This document shows, one piece after another, positions 44,549-54,142 of a DNA stretch of 64,000 nt (position 1 is its first letter; each line of letters starts with the position of its first letter). The stretch covers positions 372,001-436,000 of the forward strand of contig JADJFC010000004.1 of NCBI GenBank assembly GCA_016708785.1, written 5' to 3'. The translations under genes and the position numbers were made by a program. The notes beneath the pieces were generated by a model. It searched no databases and was not told the origin of the DNA. It was given only the letters and a program-made list of their open reading frames with translations. Source of the DNA: Bacteroidota bacterium. GTDB lineage: Bacteria > Bacteroidota > Bacteroidia > AKYH767-A > 2013-40CM-41-45.

Positions 44549-46018
44549 TCAACGATGATAATTCGGCGCCTCCTTCACAATAGCCACATCATGCGGATGA
44601 CTTTCGCGTACACCTGCAGAAGTGATTCTGATGAACGATGCCGTTTGAAGTTCGTTAATTGTAGCTGCTCCACAGTAACCCATGCTTGCACGTAATCCTC
44701 CAACTAACTGATATAACTCCTCGCCTACCAATCCTTTATAGGGAACTTGCCCAACAATTCCTTCAGGTACAAGTTTTTTAACATCGTCTGTCTGTGCTTG
44801 AAAATACCGGTCTTTTGAGCCTTCGCGCATGGCTTCGATCGAGCCCATTCCGCGATACGATTTGAATTTTCTTCCTTCATAGATGATCGTTTCGCCGGGC
44901 GACTCTTCTGTTCCGGCCAGCAATGAACCTAACATTACAGTGTTTGCTCCGGCCGCAAGGGCTTTGGCAACATCGCCGCTGAAACGAATACCTCCATCGG
45001 CAATCACGCAAACTTTTGTGTTCTTCAGTGCTTGTGCAACTTCATAAACAGCTGTGAATTGTGGGACACCAATACCGGCAATGACTCTCGTTGTGCAAAT
45101 TGATCCCGGACCAATACCTACTTTTACGGCATCGGCACCGGCTTTTGCCAGATAAGTTGCCGCAGATGCTGTCGCGATATTTCCAACAATGACCTGAAGT
45201 TTTGGAAATTCTTTTTTTACTTTTTTCAATACTTCTACTACACCCTTTGTATGTCCATGTGCAGTATCGATTGTAATGATGTCAACTCCTGCTTCTACCA
45301 ATGCTCTGGCTCTTTCAACGCTGTCTTTCGTTACACCAATTGCAGCACCTACTCTTAATCGACCGTATTCATCTTTGCATGCATTTGGTCTTGACTTCAC
45401 TTTAAGAATGTCTTTGTATGTGATCAGTCCGATGAGCTTTCCTTTTTTGTCGATAACAGGTAACTTCTCGATCTTGTAATTCTGCAAAATGCTTTCGGCT
45501 TCTTTCAGATCTTTCACACCTGTTGTCGTGATCAGATTATCTTTCGTCATGATCTCTGAAACCAGGCGTTCATGGTTCTTTTCAAAACGAAGATCACGGT
45601 TGGTGCATATTCCGATGAGAATGTGATTGCTATCAACAACAGGAATCCCACCGATCTTGAAATCACGCATGATCTTTAATGCATCTTTTACGCGTGCGTC
45701 TTTTTGCAATGTGATTGGATCATGGATCATCCCGCTTTCAGACCGCTTCACTTTACGGACTTCAGCAGCTTGCTGGTCGATGGACATGTTCTTGTGAAGC
45801 ATGCCGATCCCGCCTTCCTGAGCGATGGCAATTGCCATTTCAGACTCCGTTACGGTGTCCATTGCTGCCGATAAAATGGGGATGTTTAGGGTGATGGAAT
45901 TGGTCAGTTTCGTGCTGACTTTCACCTCATTAGGCAAAACTTCCGAGTAAGCCGGAACTAGTAATACATCGTCGTATGTGAGAGCTTCGCCGAGAAATCG
46001 GCTTTTCGCAACTGCCAT
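44549..46018 (-). CDS. guaB: Inosine-5'-monophosphate dehydrogenase
   Basis: 489 residues, full length. IMPDH oxidises IMP to XMP with NAD+, the committed step of guanine nucleotide synthesis. The TIM-barrel N-terminus LTYDDVLLVPAYSEVLP is diagnostic. Two CBS domains (about 95-205: MRDFKIGGIPVVD, NYKIEKLPVID) are inserted in the barrel. The phosphate/NAD region is TIDTAHGHT, and the catalytic loop is GIGPGSICTTR with Cys308. The flap ends SYRGMGSIEAM and the C-terminal barrel has YKGLVGEELYQLVGGLRASMGY. Monocistronic. A near-perfect Bacteroidota promoter lies 30 bp upstream, next to a decameric tandem repeat. No purine-dependent riboswitch was recognised. Confidence 0.98.
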   Translation of the reverse strand: MAVAKSRFLGEALTYDDVLLVPAYSEVLPNEVKVSTKLTNSITLNIPILSAAMDTVTESEMAIAIAQEGGIGMLHKNMSIDQQAAEVRKVKRSESGMIHDPITLQKDARVKDALKIMRDFKIGGIPVVDSNHILIGICTNRDLRFEKNHERLVSEIMTKDNLITTTGVKDLKEAESILQNYKIEKLPVIDKKGKLIGLITYKDILKVKSRPNACKDEYGRLRVGAAIGVTKDSVERARALVEAGVDIITIDTAHGHTKGVVEVLKKVKKEFPKLQVIVGNIATASAATYLAKAGADAVKVGIGPGSICTTRVIAGIGVPQFTAVYEVAQALKNTKVCVIADGGIRFSGDVAKALAAGANTVMLGSLLAGTEESPGETIIYEGRKFKSYRGMGSIEAMREGSKDRYFQAQTDDVKKLVPEGIVGQVPYKGLVGEELYQLVGGLRASMGYCGAATINELQTASFIRITSAGVRESHPHDVAIVKEAPNYHR

Positions 46019-46047
46019 AATTTAAGTGGTTTGGAAAAAGTTGCTCG

Positions 46048-46079
46048 CAAAGATAGGGTTTTTTTTGGGGTTGGCAAAA
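46048..46079 (-). promoter_or_regulatory. Promoter of guaB (TTTTG-19-TATCTTTG)
   Basis: On the minus strand, -33 TTTTG (46075-46079) and -7 TATCTTTG (46048-46055) are separated by 19 bp, 30 bp before the guaB start. This is the clearest promoter in the window. Confidence 0.8.
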
Positions 46080-46080
46080 A

Positions 46081-46125
46081 TGAAGTGAAATGAAGTGAAA
46101 TGAAGTGAAAAGAAGTGAAGTGAAA
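46081..46125. repeat. Tandem decamer repeat upstream of guaB promoter
   Basis: About four units of TGAAGTGAAA (46081-46125), the last ones degenerate. It lies immediately upstream of the guaB -33 element and could vary in copy number. Confidence 0.8.
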
Positions 46126-46193
46126 AATGGTGGTACCTACTAAAGACACGTACTTAGCATGATCGAAAGTCTTTGAACATTTAAAAACTTGAC

Positions 46194-47621
46194 CTATTTA
46201 ATGCCTCGAAAGACAAGGCGATTCCATAATGGGGATGAACTTATATTTAGGTCACGAATGGAAATCAGATAGACGCCACTTTCAAGTGCTGTAGGATTTA
46301 GTTGATGTGTTTTTCCGGAGAATTTTTCATAGTGCACTTCTCTTCCGGAAAGATCATACATATTGATTTCGTATTCTGAAGATTGATCGGTGGTAAGCAA
46401 CAGATTTTCCGTGAAAGGATTTGGGTAAACTTCAAATGATGGTGTTTCTGTTTTTGATATGTTATCGATCAAACTAACATCGATGCAATATGTTCTTGAC
46501 ACTGTTAACGTGAACGGACAAGCATCATCTGTCACTTCTAAGGTAAAGCAATTTGGATTGTTTAAAGAATCTGACATCGTTGGAGTCCAACAGACAGTTG
46601 CTGTATCAAGATCACCACTCGTATGCGAGAAACTAAGTCCGGACATCGAATTTGCCAAGACAATATTCGTGAATTGTCCGGCATCGGGATCAAAGGAACC
46701 GATTGTGAAACACGATTGAACATTGGGAAGTACAGTGATGTTATAATTTGCCGTATTATCGAAACCTGACATATCCGGTTGGTTATTTGTACATGATCTT
46801 GCAATCAGTGAAAGATCTCGTTCTACTTGACCGATAAGAACACCATTTCTGTATTCATTCACAAGTATGGCATAGACAGAAAAATCTGCTTGCACCGGAT
46901 TACCACTTAAGACACCTGTTACCGGATTAAATGACATTGGCGGATTAGAGATTAGAGGTTGAGTTCCGGAATACCCACTAAAGTAGGATACGATAGATCC
47001 TGCTGTTATCAGCGGAGTGATCATTTGCATCGTGAGTGAATCGCCATCAACGTCGAAATATCCTTGATCGATACTAAACGGTGCACCTAGACAAACATAA
47101 AGTCCTGGTTCGGCAGTGAAGACCGGTGAATTATTTACTCCGACGGTGTTATTGATCATGCAATAAACATAAAGGTCATCAGATCCTGCACCGGTAATTG
47201 TAGTGAGTGAAGAAGAACGTGACGATTCAGCATGACTAATTTTCCAGTTGCTACATGCGCCACCAAGGACAATTGTATCGCTGTAAATATACTTTTGAAC
47301 GCCCATATGAATTCCTCCTTGACATGTTGTCGGAACATCTTGGGGACACATTGGACTTAGATCGATTGGCGAAACAACCTGAGGGATATTCATACTCTGA
47401 GCAGGAAAACCGCATGTATTTGTGATGTTGATCAATATGGTTGTCGCAGGAAATATTCCTGAACAATCACGATACAGTGTATACCAGATCACATACGTAT
47501 TTGAATTAATACACGTGTATGTAAGTTGAGCCCCGAATGCATGTGTCGCTTTGCTTTGACGGGCAGTAAACAATAAGGCAAAGAATAAAAGCGTAAAAAC
47601 AATTTTACCGGAACGTTTCAT
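46194..47621 (-). CDS. Secreted T9SS type A sorting domain protein (paralog 1)
   Basis: 475 residues from the ATG at 47621. An in-frame start 16 codons earlier would put extra polar residues before the signal peptide MKRSGKIVFTLLFFALLF, so the later ATG is preferred. The mature protein begins THAFGAQLTYTC, an N-terminal domain found in many large secreted Bacteroidota proteins (ahead of TL..RDCSG and NPPMSFNPVTGVLSG-type cadherin-like repeats). The T9SS C-terminal domain starts SFEVYPNPFTENLLLTT and ends near SPLWNRLVFRGIK. There are many cysteines (14 or more), suggesting disulfide-stabilised modules. The cell-surface role is unknown. The next gene upstream (47751-49218) is a clear paralog in the same orientation. 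Confidence 0.87.
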   Translation of the reverse strand: MKRSGKIVFTLLFFALLFTARQSKATHAFGAQLTYTCINSNTYVIWYTLYRDCSGIFPATTILINITNTCGFPAQSMNIPQVVSPIDLSPMCPQDVPTTCQGGIHMGVQKYIYSDTIVLGGACSNWKISHAESSRSSSLTTITGAGSDDLYVYCMINNTVGVNNSPVFTAEPGLYVCLGAPFSIDQGYFDVDGDSLTMQMITPLITAGSIVSYFSGYSGTQPLISNPPMSFNPVTGVLSGNPVQADFSVYAILVNEYRNGVLIGQVERDLSLIARSCTNNQPDMSGFDNTANYNITVLPNVQSCFTIGSFDPDAGQFTNIVLANSMSGLSFSHTSGDLDTATVCWTPTMSDSLNNPNCFTLEVTDDACPFTLTVSRTYCIDVSLIDNISKTETPSFEVYPNPFTENLLLTTDQSSEYEINMYDLSGREVHYEKFSGKTHQLNPTALESGVYLISIRDLNISSSPLWNRLVFRGIK

Positions 47622-47750
47622 TTGTGTGTGTTGGTTCGGGTAAATGTAAAAACTCTCACACCACTCCAAAGCATCACCGTTTCAAGTAATTAACAATTGG
47701 GGTGTTAATACAGACTGATCAAATTAATTAAAAGTAGTTGAAATTGTGCT

Positions 47751-49218
47751 TTAATTCGATTTAATAATCTTTTTCCTGTACATTCTATCAGAATCTTTTG
47801 ATCGTATTGATATTAAATAAAGGCCATTTTCTAATTGGCTCAAATCAATTTCCGACTCATTTGCCGGAAGGTTCTTCACCATGATTTTTCGGCCTTCGAT
47901 ATCATAAATCTCAACTACTAAATCGGAAAGTTTATGATTAGATATTTTTAATCGATCTGAAACAGGATTAGGAAATATTTCAAATTCATTTTCTGCCGTA
48001 TTATCAACACTAACAATCGTTGAAACATTTAAGCAAAATCGTTTGGCACTTACACCTATATATGGACAATTATCATCTTTGACTTTTAACGTAAAGCAAT
48101 GTGGGTTTTGTGCTGTATCAGCAAATGATGGCATCAAACTAAAAAATGCAGTGTCTCTTTGTCCTCGTGAAAAAGAAACTCATTCCGGCAATTGAACTAT
48201 CGTATTCTATTATTGTTTGGTCTGCAGAATTTGGATCAGTTGAATAGATTTGAAAATAATTTTGTTGATTTGCCTGAATGGTGAGTTCTTCTGAAGGAAG
48301 GCCATTAAATCCGGTCAGATCCGGATAAATATTATTGCAATTATCTACTAATAGTGTTGCATCTCTTTCTATCTGACCAATAAGCAATCCATTTCTGTAC
48401 TCACTCACTAAGACAGCATAGATCGATAGATCATTTGAGATAGGCGTCCCATATAGATTCCCTGTTAAAGAATCAAAAACCATAGGGGCTATGCAATTTA
48501 GTGGTTGAGAATATGAATAACCTGAAATATAAGAAAGAGTATCATTCATATTTATTCCGGATCTAGGTTGCATCAATGAATAAATAATTACATCACCGTC
48601 TATATCTTTAACACCCGACTGGATGATCAGAGGTTGATTTACACAATAAAATAAGGAAGGATGACTGATAAATGTAGGTGAATTATTTCCGGCACCGGTC
48701 GAATTATTTATCATACAATAAATACCTATATTGTAGGATAACGCAGGAGTTAATGTATTTATAAAATTTAAACGTTCGCCTGTAATGGCACTTATAATCC
48801 ATTTTGTACACCTATTCCATAAATTTACAGTGTCGCTTTGGTAAACATACTTCTGCATTCCAATATAAGGACCAAAATCACAGGCGCTGGAATCTGTAGC
48901 ACAAGTCACCGTGAGTTGGGTCGGTGAACTTATCAAATAAATCGAAGGAGTATAAGTTGACCAGCCGCACTCATTTGTTATGGTTATGATATTTGTATCC
49001 GGCAAATTCAAACTGCTACAATTTGAGTAATAAGTAAGTGTAAAGACGTACCGAATTGAATCAACACTAGTATATGTCATTTCTCCACCTTCAAGATGAG
49101 AGGATCTTGAAGTTTTTATTTGAAAAAAAGAAGTGAAATAAATCGTCAAAAAAATGACCTTAAATATTAGCTTTAGCTTACCACCGGCAACAATATTGTT
49201 TTTGTAAAAATGATGCAT
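47751..49218 (-). CDS. Secreted T9SS type A sorting domain protein (paralog 2; frameshifted at ~48175)
   Basis: About 488 residues over two frames. The N-terminus has hydrophobic LKLIFKVIFLTIYFTSFF as signal, then SSHLEGGEMTYTSVDSIRYVFTLTYYSNCSS, the same opening domain as the neighbouring 46194-47621 protein. The first frame ends after IAGMSFFF; one fewer T in a run of five restores SFFSRGQRDTAFFSLMPSFADT, which aligns with SGDLDTATVCWTPTMSDSLNN of the paralog. The second frame holds NPHCFTLKVKDDNCP and a T9SS sorting domain (FEIFPNPVSDRLKISN). The two genes are tandem duplicates that have diverged well below identity. The lesion is probably a homopolymer sequencing error. Confidence 0.85.
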
Positions 49219-49387
49219 ATTATTTTTGGATGAAGTGAAAAATCTATTATTTATAAAGGTAAAATTAGTTTCGGAATCAGTCCAATTATATTGTCACAAT
49301 AGAACAATATTTCAGAAGTCATGAAAAGATCAGTTAAAAGTGTGGAGTAATTAATAATTAATTGATGAGAGCCAATAGGAACCAATA

Positions 49388-49411
49388 ACCTTTGACCCTT
49401 GACCTTTGACC
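49388..49411. repeat. Intergenic heptamer repeat, site A (ACCTTTG units)
   Basis: Three units ACCTTTG, ACCCTTG and ACCTTTG plus ACC, in the gap upstream of the paralog 2 gene. The same heptamer occurs at 56859-56886 and 56991-57015. Confidence 0.85.
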
Positions 49412-49460
49412 AAATAATATCGTGTAAGTATAAGTGTAAGTTCGAAGAATAGTGATGCGA

Positions 49461-51500
49461 CTAACGAATCAGCGTTACCCCGCCTTTTCGTTCAATTTCC
49501 GTCCCATCCGGTTGTACTGCTCGCAACAAATAAATATAAACTGCCTCTTGAGCATATCTGCCATTGGTAGTTCCATCCCACCCGACTTTCGGGTCGCTGG
49601 TTTCAAAGATCATTTCTCCCCAACGATTGAAGATACGGAAGCTGTAGTCTTTTGTAGAGACAAAAGCATTCGACGGATAAAAAATAGAATTAAAATCGCC
49701 GCCGGGATGAAAGGCATTTGGAATAAAAATAATTGGCTGCTGAACCAGACAAACAGTATTTGAACGAGCTGTGTCCTGGAAGAAATATGGATTCCCCGGT
49801 GCTTCTATCGCTTCAATCGTATAACAGAAATTTCCATCTGAATAAAAATTGTTTATCACCGATTCCATAAATGTTGAATCACCGGGACTGAAGGTTGCTA
49901 TCGGAATTGGACTCGTAACATCATTTACAGTCAGATACAAGTTGAAAGTTCCTACTCCTGCCGGCCACTGACTGTAATCACTCCATTCTATGCTATTGAC
50001 ATATTCCTGTGGTGATTCGCCTGTTAACAAGATCGTATGACTGATCTGCGATTCCAGCACTTTTACTCCACATGAATCGTAGGTTAATACTTTATAGTAA
50101 TGCGGACCTTCTGATGTAGTTACATTGTCGGTAAAAACTATTGTCGACACACCATTAACCGTTATACTTCCTACTTGTGAAAAAACACCCGTTGCTGATG
50201 ATGAACGCAACAGTCGATATCCACTCACATTTGATAATGGATCAACATGCACCTTAATCTGCACAGTATTTTCTGCAATGACACTCACACTTCTGATATA
50301 TGAAAACGTTGGTGGTGGCGGAAAAATCGGAACAAGACATGACCGATTTGAAGTAGATGTTCGGCGTACCAAAGATCCCTGATCAATTGCTCTCACCCGA
50401 TAACAAAAAGTCGAACCGCTGATCAGATTTGTATCGGTAAAAATTGTTGCACTCGTGGTACCAATCACCGTTTCAGGTCCACCATTTATGCTAAGCAATA
50501 TATCATACATCGGATCAACTGACCAATATGAATATGGATTCCAATCAAGATTAACTGATTTACTACACAGATCAAATGAAGTAGTTAAAAACATGGTTGA
50601 ATGCTCCAGACCTCTGCCGCTAGGGTTGTTACAGCTGTCAATTGCTATCGCTGAAAATGTAACTGAATTGTTTGCTGCAACTATGTTTGTATTGTAATTT
50701 GTATTCGGACGGCCAATAACAGTATCAAGTGGCTGCCATAATCCTAATACACTTTGCAATACAGTATAAAATTTTGTATCCACTGATGGATTGATGATCC
50801 AACTCACTGTTGCGAAACCGGTAATGTCAACAGATACTGAATCCATAACAGGAATTGTCGGTGTCACCAGATCTCTGAACCGATCACCTTTTACCGGTGA
50901 AATAGATTTACATCCGCTTTGATCCATGACCTCAATACGGTATTTGATCGTATCATCACAAATGGAGATCAGATCGGCATACGTCATCGGTGATGGTGCA
51001 GTTGATGCATTCACTGAATCAATGAGCGTGAAAATAGTTGCCGGATATTCTCTGAAGATCCTGTACCAAACACTATTGGTTGGAATCAATGGTAATCTTA
51101 CTGCATTCCACGCAAGATTCGCATAACCGATTCCCGGATTGTTTACATTCAGGCCTAGAGCTTGAATGCTGTCTGACAAAATATCCGGACTACCATTATT
51201 GAATTTATAAGCGATATAATAATACGCAGCATTGTTGTAAACATTTGCTCCTACATGTGTCTCAATCGTATCCGTGTAAAAGAAAACACTGTCAACTGCA
51301 GTAAAAGGTCCACCGGGTAATGTTGAATGGTATAAATACCAACATCTGAAATTAGGTCCAGTCGTCAGATTTCTGTCCCAAGTTACTGTCACGTCTCCAT
51401 TTGCATTCACGGTCGTACAACGCATACCAATTGCACTAGACTCAAAAGAAGCGCCTGAAAACAGTAGCAAAACCAGTAAAAAGCGCAGAATTCCGTGCAT
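49461..51500 (-). CDS. Secreted protein with fibronectin-like repeats and gliding-motility-associated (type B) C-terminal domain
   Basis: 679 residues. The signal peptide is MHGILRFLLVLLLFSGASFESS. The mature part has about six FN3-like beta-sandwich repeats (recurrent WYLYHS, YRIFRE, YRLLRSS and YKVLTYDSCG elements with paired strands). The last ~90 residues are the gliding-motility-associated C-terminal domain, a type B T9SS signal: FIPNAFHPGGDFNSIFYP, YSFRIFNRWGEMIFET, VGWDGTTNGR, VYIYLLRA and ERKGGVTLIR. Proteins with this domain are secreted through T9SS and often attach via PorP/SprF-like partners, which are not in this window. It follows the M16 pair by 47 bp and may be read from the same transcript. 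Confidence 0.92.
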   Translation of the reverse strand: MHGILRFLLVLLLFSGASFESSAIGMRCTTVNANGDVTVTWDRNLTTGPNFRCWYLYHSTLPGGPFTAVDSVFFYTDTIETHVGANVYNNAAYYYIAYKFNNGSPDILSDSIQALGLNVNNPGIGYANLAWNAVRLPLIPTNSVWYRIFREYPATIFTLIDSVNASTAPSPMTYADLISICDDTIKYRIEVMDQSGCKSISPVKGDRFRDLVTPTIPVMDSVSVDITGFATVSWIINPSVDTKFYTVLQSVLGLWQPLDTVIGRPNTNYNTNIVAANNSVTFSAIAIDSCNNPSGRGLEHSTMFLTTSFDLCSKSVNLDWNPYSYWSVDPMYDILLSINGGPETVIGTTSATIFTDTNLISGSTFCYRVRAIDQGSLVRRTSTSNRSCLVPIFPPPPTFSYIRSVSVIAENTVQIKVHVDPLSNVSGYRLLRSSSATGVFSQVGSITVNGVSTIVFTDNVTTSEGPHYYKVLTYDSCGVKVLESQISHTILLTGESPQEYVNSIEWSDYSQWPAGVGTFNLYLTVNDVTSPIPIATFSPGDSTFMESVINNFYSDGNFCYTIEAIEAPGNPYFFQDTARSNTVCLVQQPIIFIPNAFHPGGDFNSIFYPSNAFVSTKDYSFRIFNRWGEMIFETSDPKVGWDGTTNGRYAQEAVYIYLLRAVQPDGTEIERKGGVTLIR

Positions 51501-51547
51501 TTTGAATATTATCCCGTAAAATTAAGGTTTCCTGCGATGCAAGGCAA

Positions 51548-52834
51548 TTATTTACGGCCAACGACCATTTCCAGGAAGCCGGCGGGGTCTAAATACTTAC
51601 GTGAAAGTTCCAGGATCTCATCAGGACCAATTGTTCTCAGCTTTTCCACATACCTTTCATAATAGGAATAATCCAGTTCTGACAGATAAATCGATTTAAA
51701 ACGCTCTGCCAGATGAAAGGCTCCATCAATACCCTTTAAGAAAGTTCCCAGCATATAATTTTTAACCATTTCCAATTCATCCTCTTCAACAAGTTCATTG
51801 CGCATGATGTCAACTTCATGATAAATTTCTTTGATGGCATCGTTGGTCACATCTGCTCCTACTTCTGTTGAAATAAAGTAATAGCCATCTTGCTTCATTG
51901 AAACAATGACAGAACCGATCCCATATGTGTAGCCTTTATCTTCTCTGATGTTCGACATCAATCGCGACCCGAAATATCCGCCAAACAAAGTATTCATCAC
52001 CGCAGTTCCTGCATAGTCAGGATGCTTGCGATTGAAGAATGGCATGCCGATTCTAATTGCAGATTGAATGGCGCCATCTTTCTCGATGTAATGTTTCTTC
52101 TCCGATGACGTTTCAAATTTCGGATAAATCGTTTTGATCTTATCGCCGGAAGCTTTTCTTTGACCGAAAAATTTATTCAGGATCTTTATCGTGTCATCAG
52201 AAACAAGACCTGAAACGATGATCATACAATTTGATGGCGAATATTTTTTCTGATGAAATGCTTTGAGATCATCTGATGTGAGTGAATCATAATTCTCCGG
52301 CTGAATGTAAAATCCGTAAGGATGATTCTTTCCAAAAATAATCTCACCGAATTTCCTTCTTGCGATCGATCCGACCTTTTCATTATCAACGATCAGCCTT
52401 TGCTTATTATTTTGCTTGAAAATGCCTAACTCCTTTTCAGGAAATACAGGTTCTTCCAGTAAGGCACTTACATAAGGCAAAGTATCATTCAGGTACTTTG
52501 TCAAAGAATACACAATGAGCGAACAGAAATCCGAATTCTCATCGGTCTCGTAAAATGATCCGTAATAATCGATCATATCAGCAATTTGCTGAGCAGAATA
52601 TTTTGAAGTTCCTTCTGCCATCATTCGGTTTGTAGCCGAATTAAGCAATGGTTTATTCGGATCAAAGTCGATGTTATTGAATAACAATTCCACTTTTACA
52701 AGCTCCTGAAATCCTGCATTGATGGCATAGACTTCAATGCCATTGTCAAGAGTATATTTTTTAGCCTGTGGGACATTCATTTTCTGAATTCCCATTCGCG
52801 AAGGCTGATTGATTCTATCGATAATCATTGTCAT
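51548..52834 (-). CDS. M16 family peptidase-like subunit lacking the zinc motif
   Basis: 428 residues, no signal peptide. It has an M16 fold with two homologous halves. In the N-terminal half the HxxEH zinc motif expected after strand 2 is replaced by TNRMMAEGTSKYS, so it is catalytically inactive. The C-terminal half keeps the substrate-binding R/Y segment (MNTLFGGYFGSRLMSNIREDKGYTYGIGS). It directly follows the active subunit (4 bp gap), the arrangement of heterodimeric M16B peptidases in which one subunit carries zinc and the other the R/Y pair. The two proteins most likely form one clamshell protease acting on peptides or small proteins; location (cytoplasm or periplasm) is uncertain because no clear export signal is seen. 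Confidence 0.93.
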   Translation of the reverse strand: MTMIIDRINQPSRMGIQKMNVPQAKKYTLDNGIEVYAINAGFQELVKVELLFNNIDFDPNKPLLNSATNRMMAEGTSKYSAQQIADMIDYYGSFYETDENSDFCSLIVYSLTKYLNDTLPYVSALLEEPVFPEKELGIFKQNNKQRLIVDNEKVGSIARRKFGEIIFGKNHPYGFYIQPENYDSLTSDDLKAFHQKKYSPSNCMIIVSGLVSDDTIKILNKFFGQRKASGDKIKTIYPKFETSSEKKHYIEKDGAIQSAIRIGMPFFNRKHPDYAGTAVMNTLFGGYFGSRLMSNIREDKGYTYGIGSVIVSMKQDGYYFISTEVGADVTNDAIKEIYHEVDIMRNELVEEDELEMVKNYMLGTFLKGIDGAFHLAERFKSIYLSELDYSYYERYVEKLRTIGPDEILELSRKYLDPAGFLEMVVGRK

Positions 52835-52838
52835 AATT

Positions 52839-54083
52839 CTAATTCTTACGATTTGATAAATAATACAATGTTGAACAATTCTCTTTTCTAAAGATCTCGC
52901 GTGCGCTGGCTTTAATTTCTTCAGCAGTCACTGCTCTGTAAAGTGCCAATTCTGTATTCACCAGATTGGCATCTCCCATATATTCTGCAATGGCCAGATT
53001 CAATGCTCTTCCGGCAAGATCCATTTCCGAAAACTCCATTGTTGATTCCACTTTATTCTTCACTTTTTCTAACTCGTCTTTTTCTACAAGTTCTTCGCAA
53101 ATCTTATTGAGTTCTGCATCAATCGCCCTCTCTGCATCTGCCATTTCTACTCCTTTGACCAATTTGCCTTCAACGACCATTAAGCCGGGATCAAAGTCAG
53201 ATGTTGAATAGGCATTAATATCAGAAAACAATTTTTTCTCTTTCACCAATGTATTATAGAGTCTGGATGACTTCCCACGACTTAGTATATCAGAAAGCAG
53301 ATCAACGGCGTAAAACTTTTTATCCAAACGTGAACACATGTGATACGCTCTGTAAATTGAACTATACGGAATATCTCTTTCCACAGTAAGTTCACGATAT
53401 TCTGTTTGTTCAGGTTCTTTTGGATATGGAATTCGAACCGGAGCTATTCTTTTTATCTCGCCAAACCACTTTTCAGCCAGTGGAAAAACTTCTTCAGCCT
53501 TTACTCCGCCTGCAATGGTCATTATTGCATTATCCGGACTATAATAACGGAAGAAAAATTCGCGTACATCATCTAAGGTTGCATTTGTGATGTGTTCAAT
53601 TTCTTTGCCTATCGTTGCCCATTGATACGGATGTACTCTGTATGCCAACGGACGAAGCAATAACCATACGTCGCCGTAGGGCTGGTTGAGATAGCGCTGT
53701 TTGAATTCTTCGACAACGACATTACGTTGGACTTCCAGACTTTTTTCAGAGAAAGCGAGACTTAACATGCGATCACTTTCTAGCCAGAAACCGGTTTCAA
53801 TATTATTTGCCGGAAGGGTCAGATAATAATTTGTGATGTCATTATTGGTAAAGGCATTGTTATCACCGCCTGCTAATTGGAGTGGAGAATCGTATTCAGG
53901 AATATTTACTGAACCACCAAACATAAGATGTTCGAAAAGGTGAGCAAAACCGGTTTTATCCGGATTTTCATCACGGGCTCCTACACGATACAAAATATTC
54001 ACTGTAACAAGAGGCGTAGAAGGATCTTCATGAACTAATACTTTTAGTCCGTTAGATAGTGTTTTAGAAGAGTAATTTATCAA
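52839..54083 (-). CDS. M16 family zinc metallopeptidase (active subunit)
   Basis: 414 residues. It contains GFAHLFEHLMFGG, the inverted zinc motif HxxEH with His48, Glu51 and His52; the third zinc ligand should be the Glu in the downstream helix (EVQRNVVVEEFKQR region). The N-terminal half is well conserved (NGLKVLVHEDPSTPLVTVNILYRVGARDE). In the C-terminal half the R/Y motif region reads SRGKSSRLYNTLVKEKKL. There is no signal peptide. It forms an operon with the inactive partner that follows. It is 59 bp downstream of a vWA-like membrane protein gene in the same direction. Confidence 0.95.
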   Translation of the reverse strand: MINYSSKTLSNGLKVLVHEDPSTPLVTVNILYRVGARDENPDKTGFAHLFEHLMFGGSVNIPEYDSPLQLAGGDNNAFTNNDITNYYLTLPANNIETGFWLESDRMLSLAFSEKSLEVQRNVVVEEFKQRYLNQPYGDVWLLLRPLAYRVHPYQWATIGKEIEHITNATLDDVREFFFRYYSPDNAIMTIAGGVKAEEVFPLAEKWFGEIKRIAPVRIPYPKEPEQTEYRELTVERDIPYSSIYRAYHMCSRLDKKFYAVDLLSDILSRGKSSRLYNTLVKEKKLFSDINAYSTSDFDPGLMVVEGKLVKGVEMADAERAIDAELNKICEELVEKDELEKVKNKVESTMEFSEMDLAGRALNLAIAEYMGDANLVNTELALYRAVTAEEIKASAREIFRKENCSTLYYLSNRKN

Positions 54084-54142
54084 AGTATTTTATTTTTATT
54101 CGTTTTATAAATGCAAATTGTTTTTCGCAGACTTTTTTTTTG

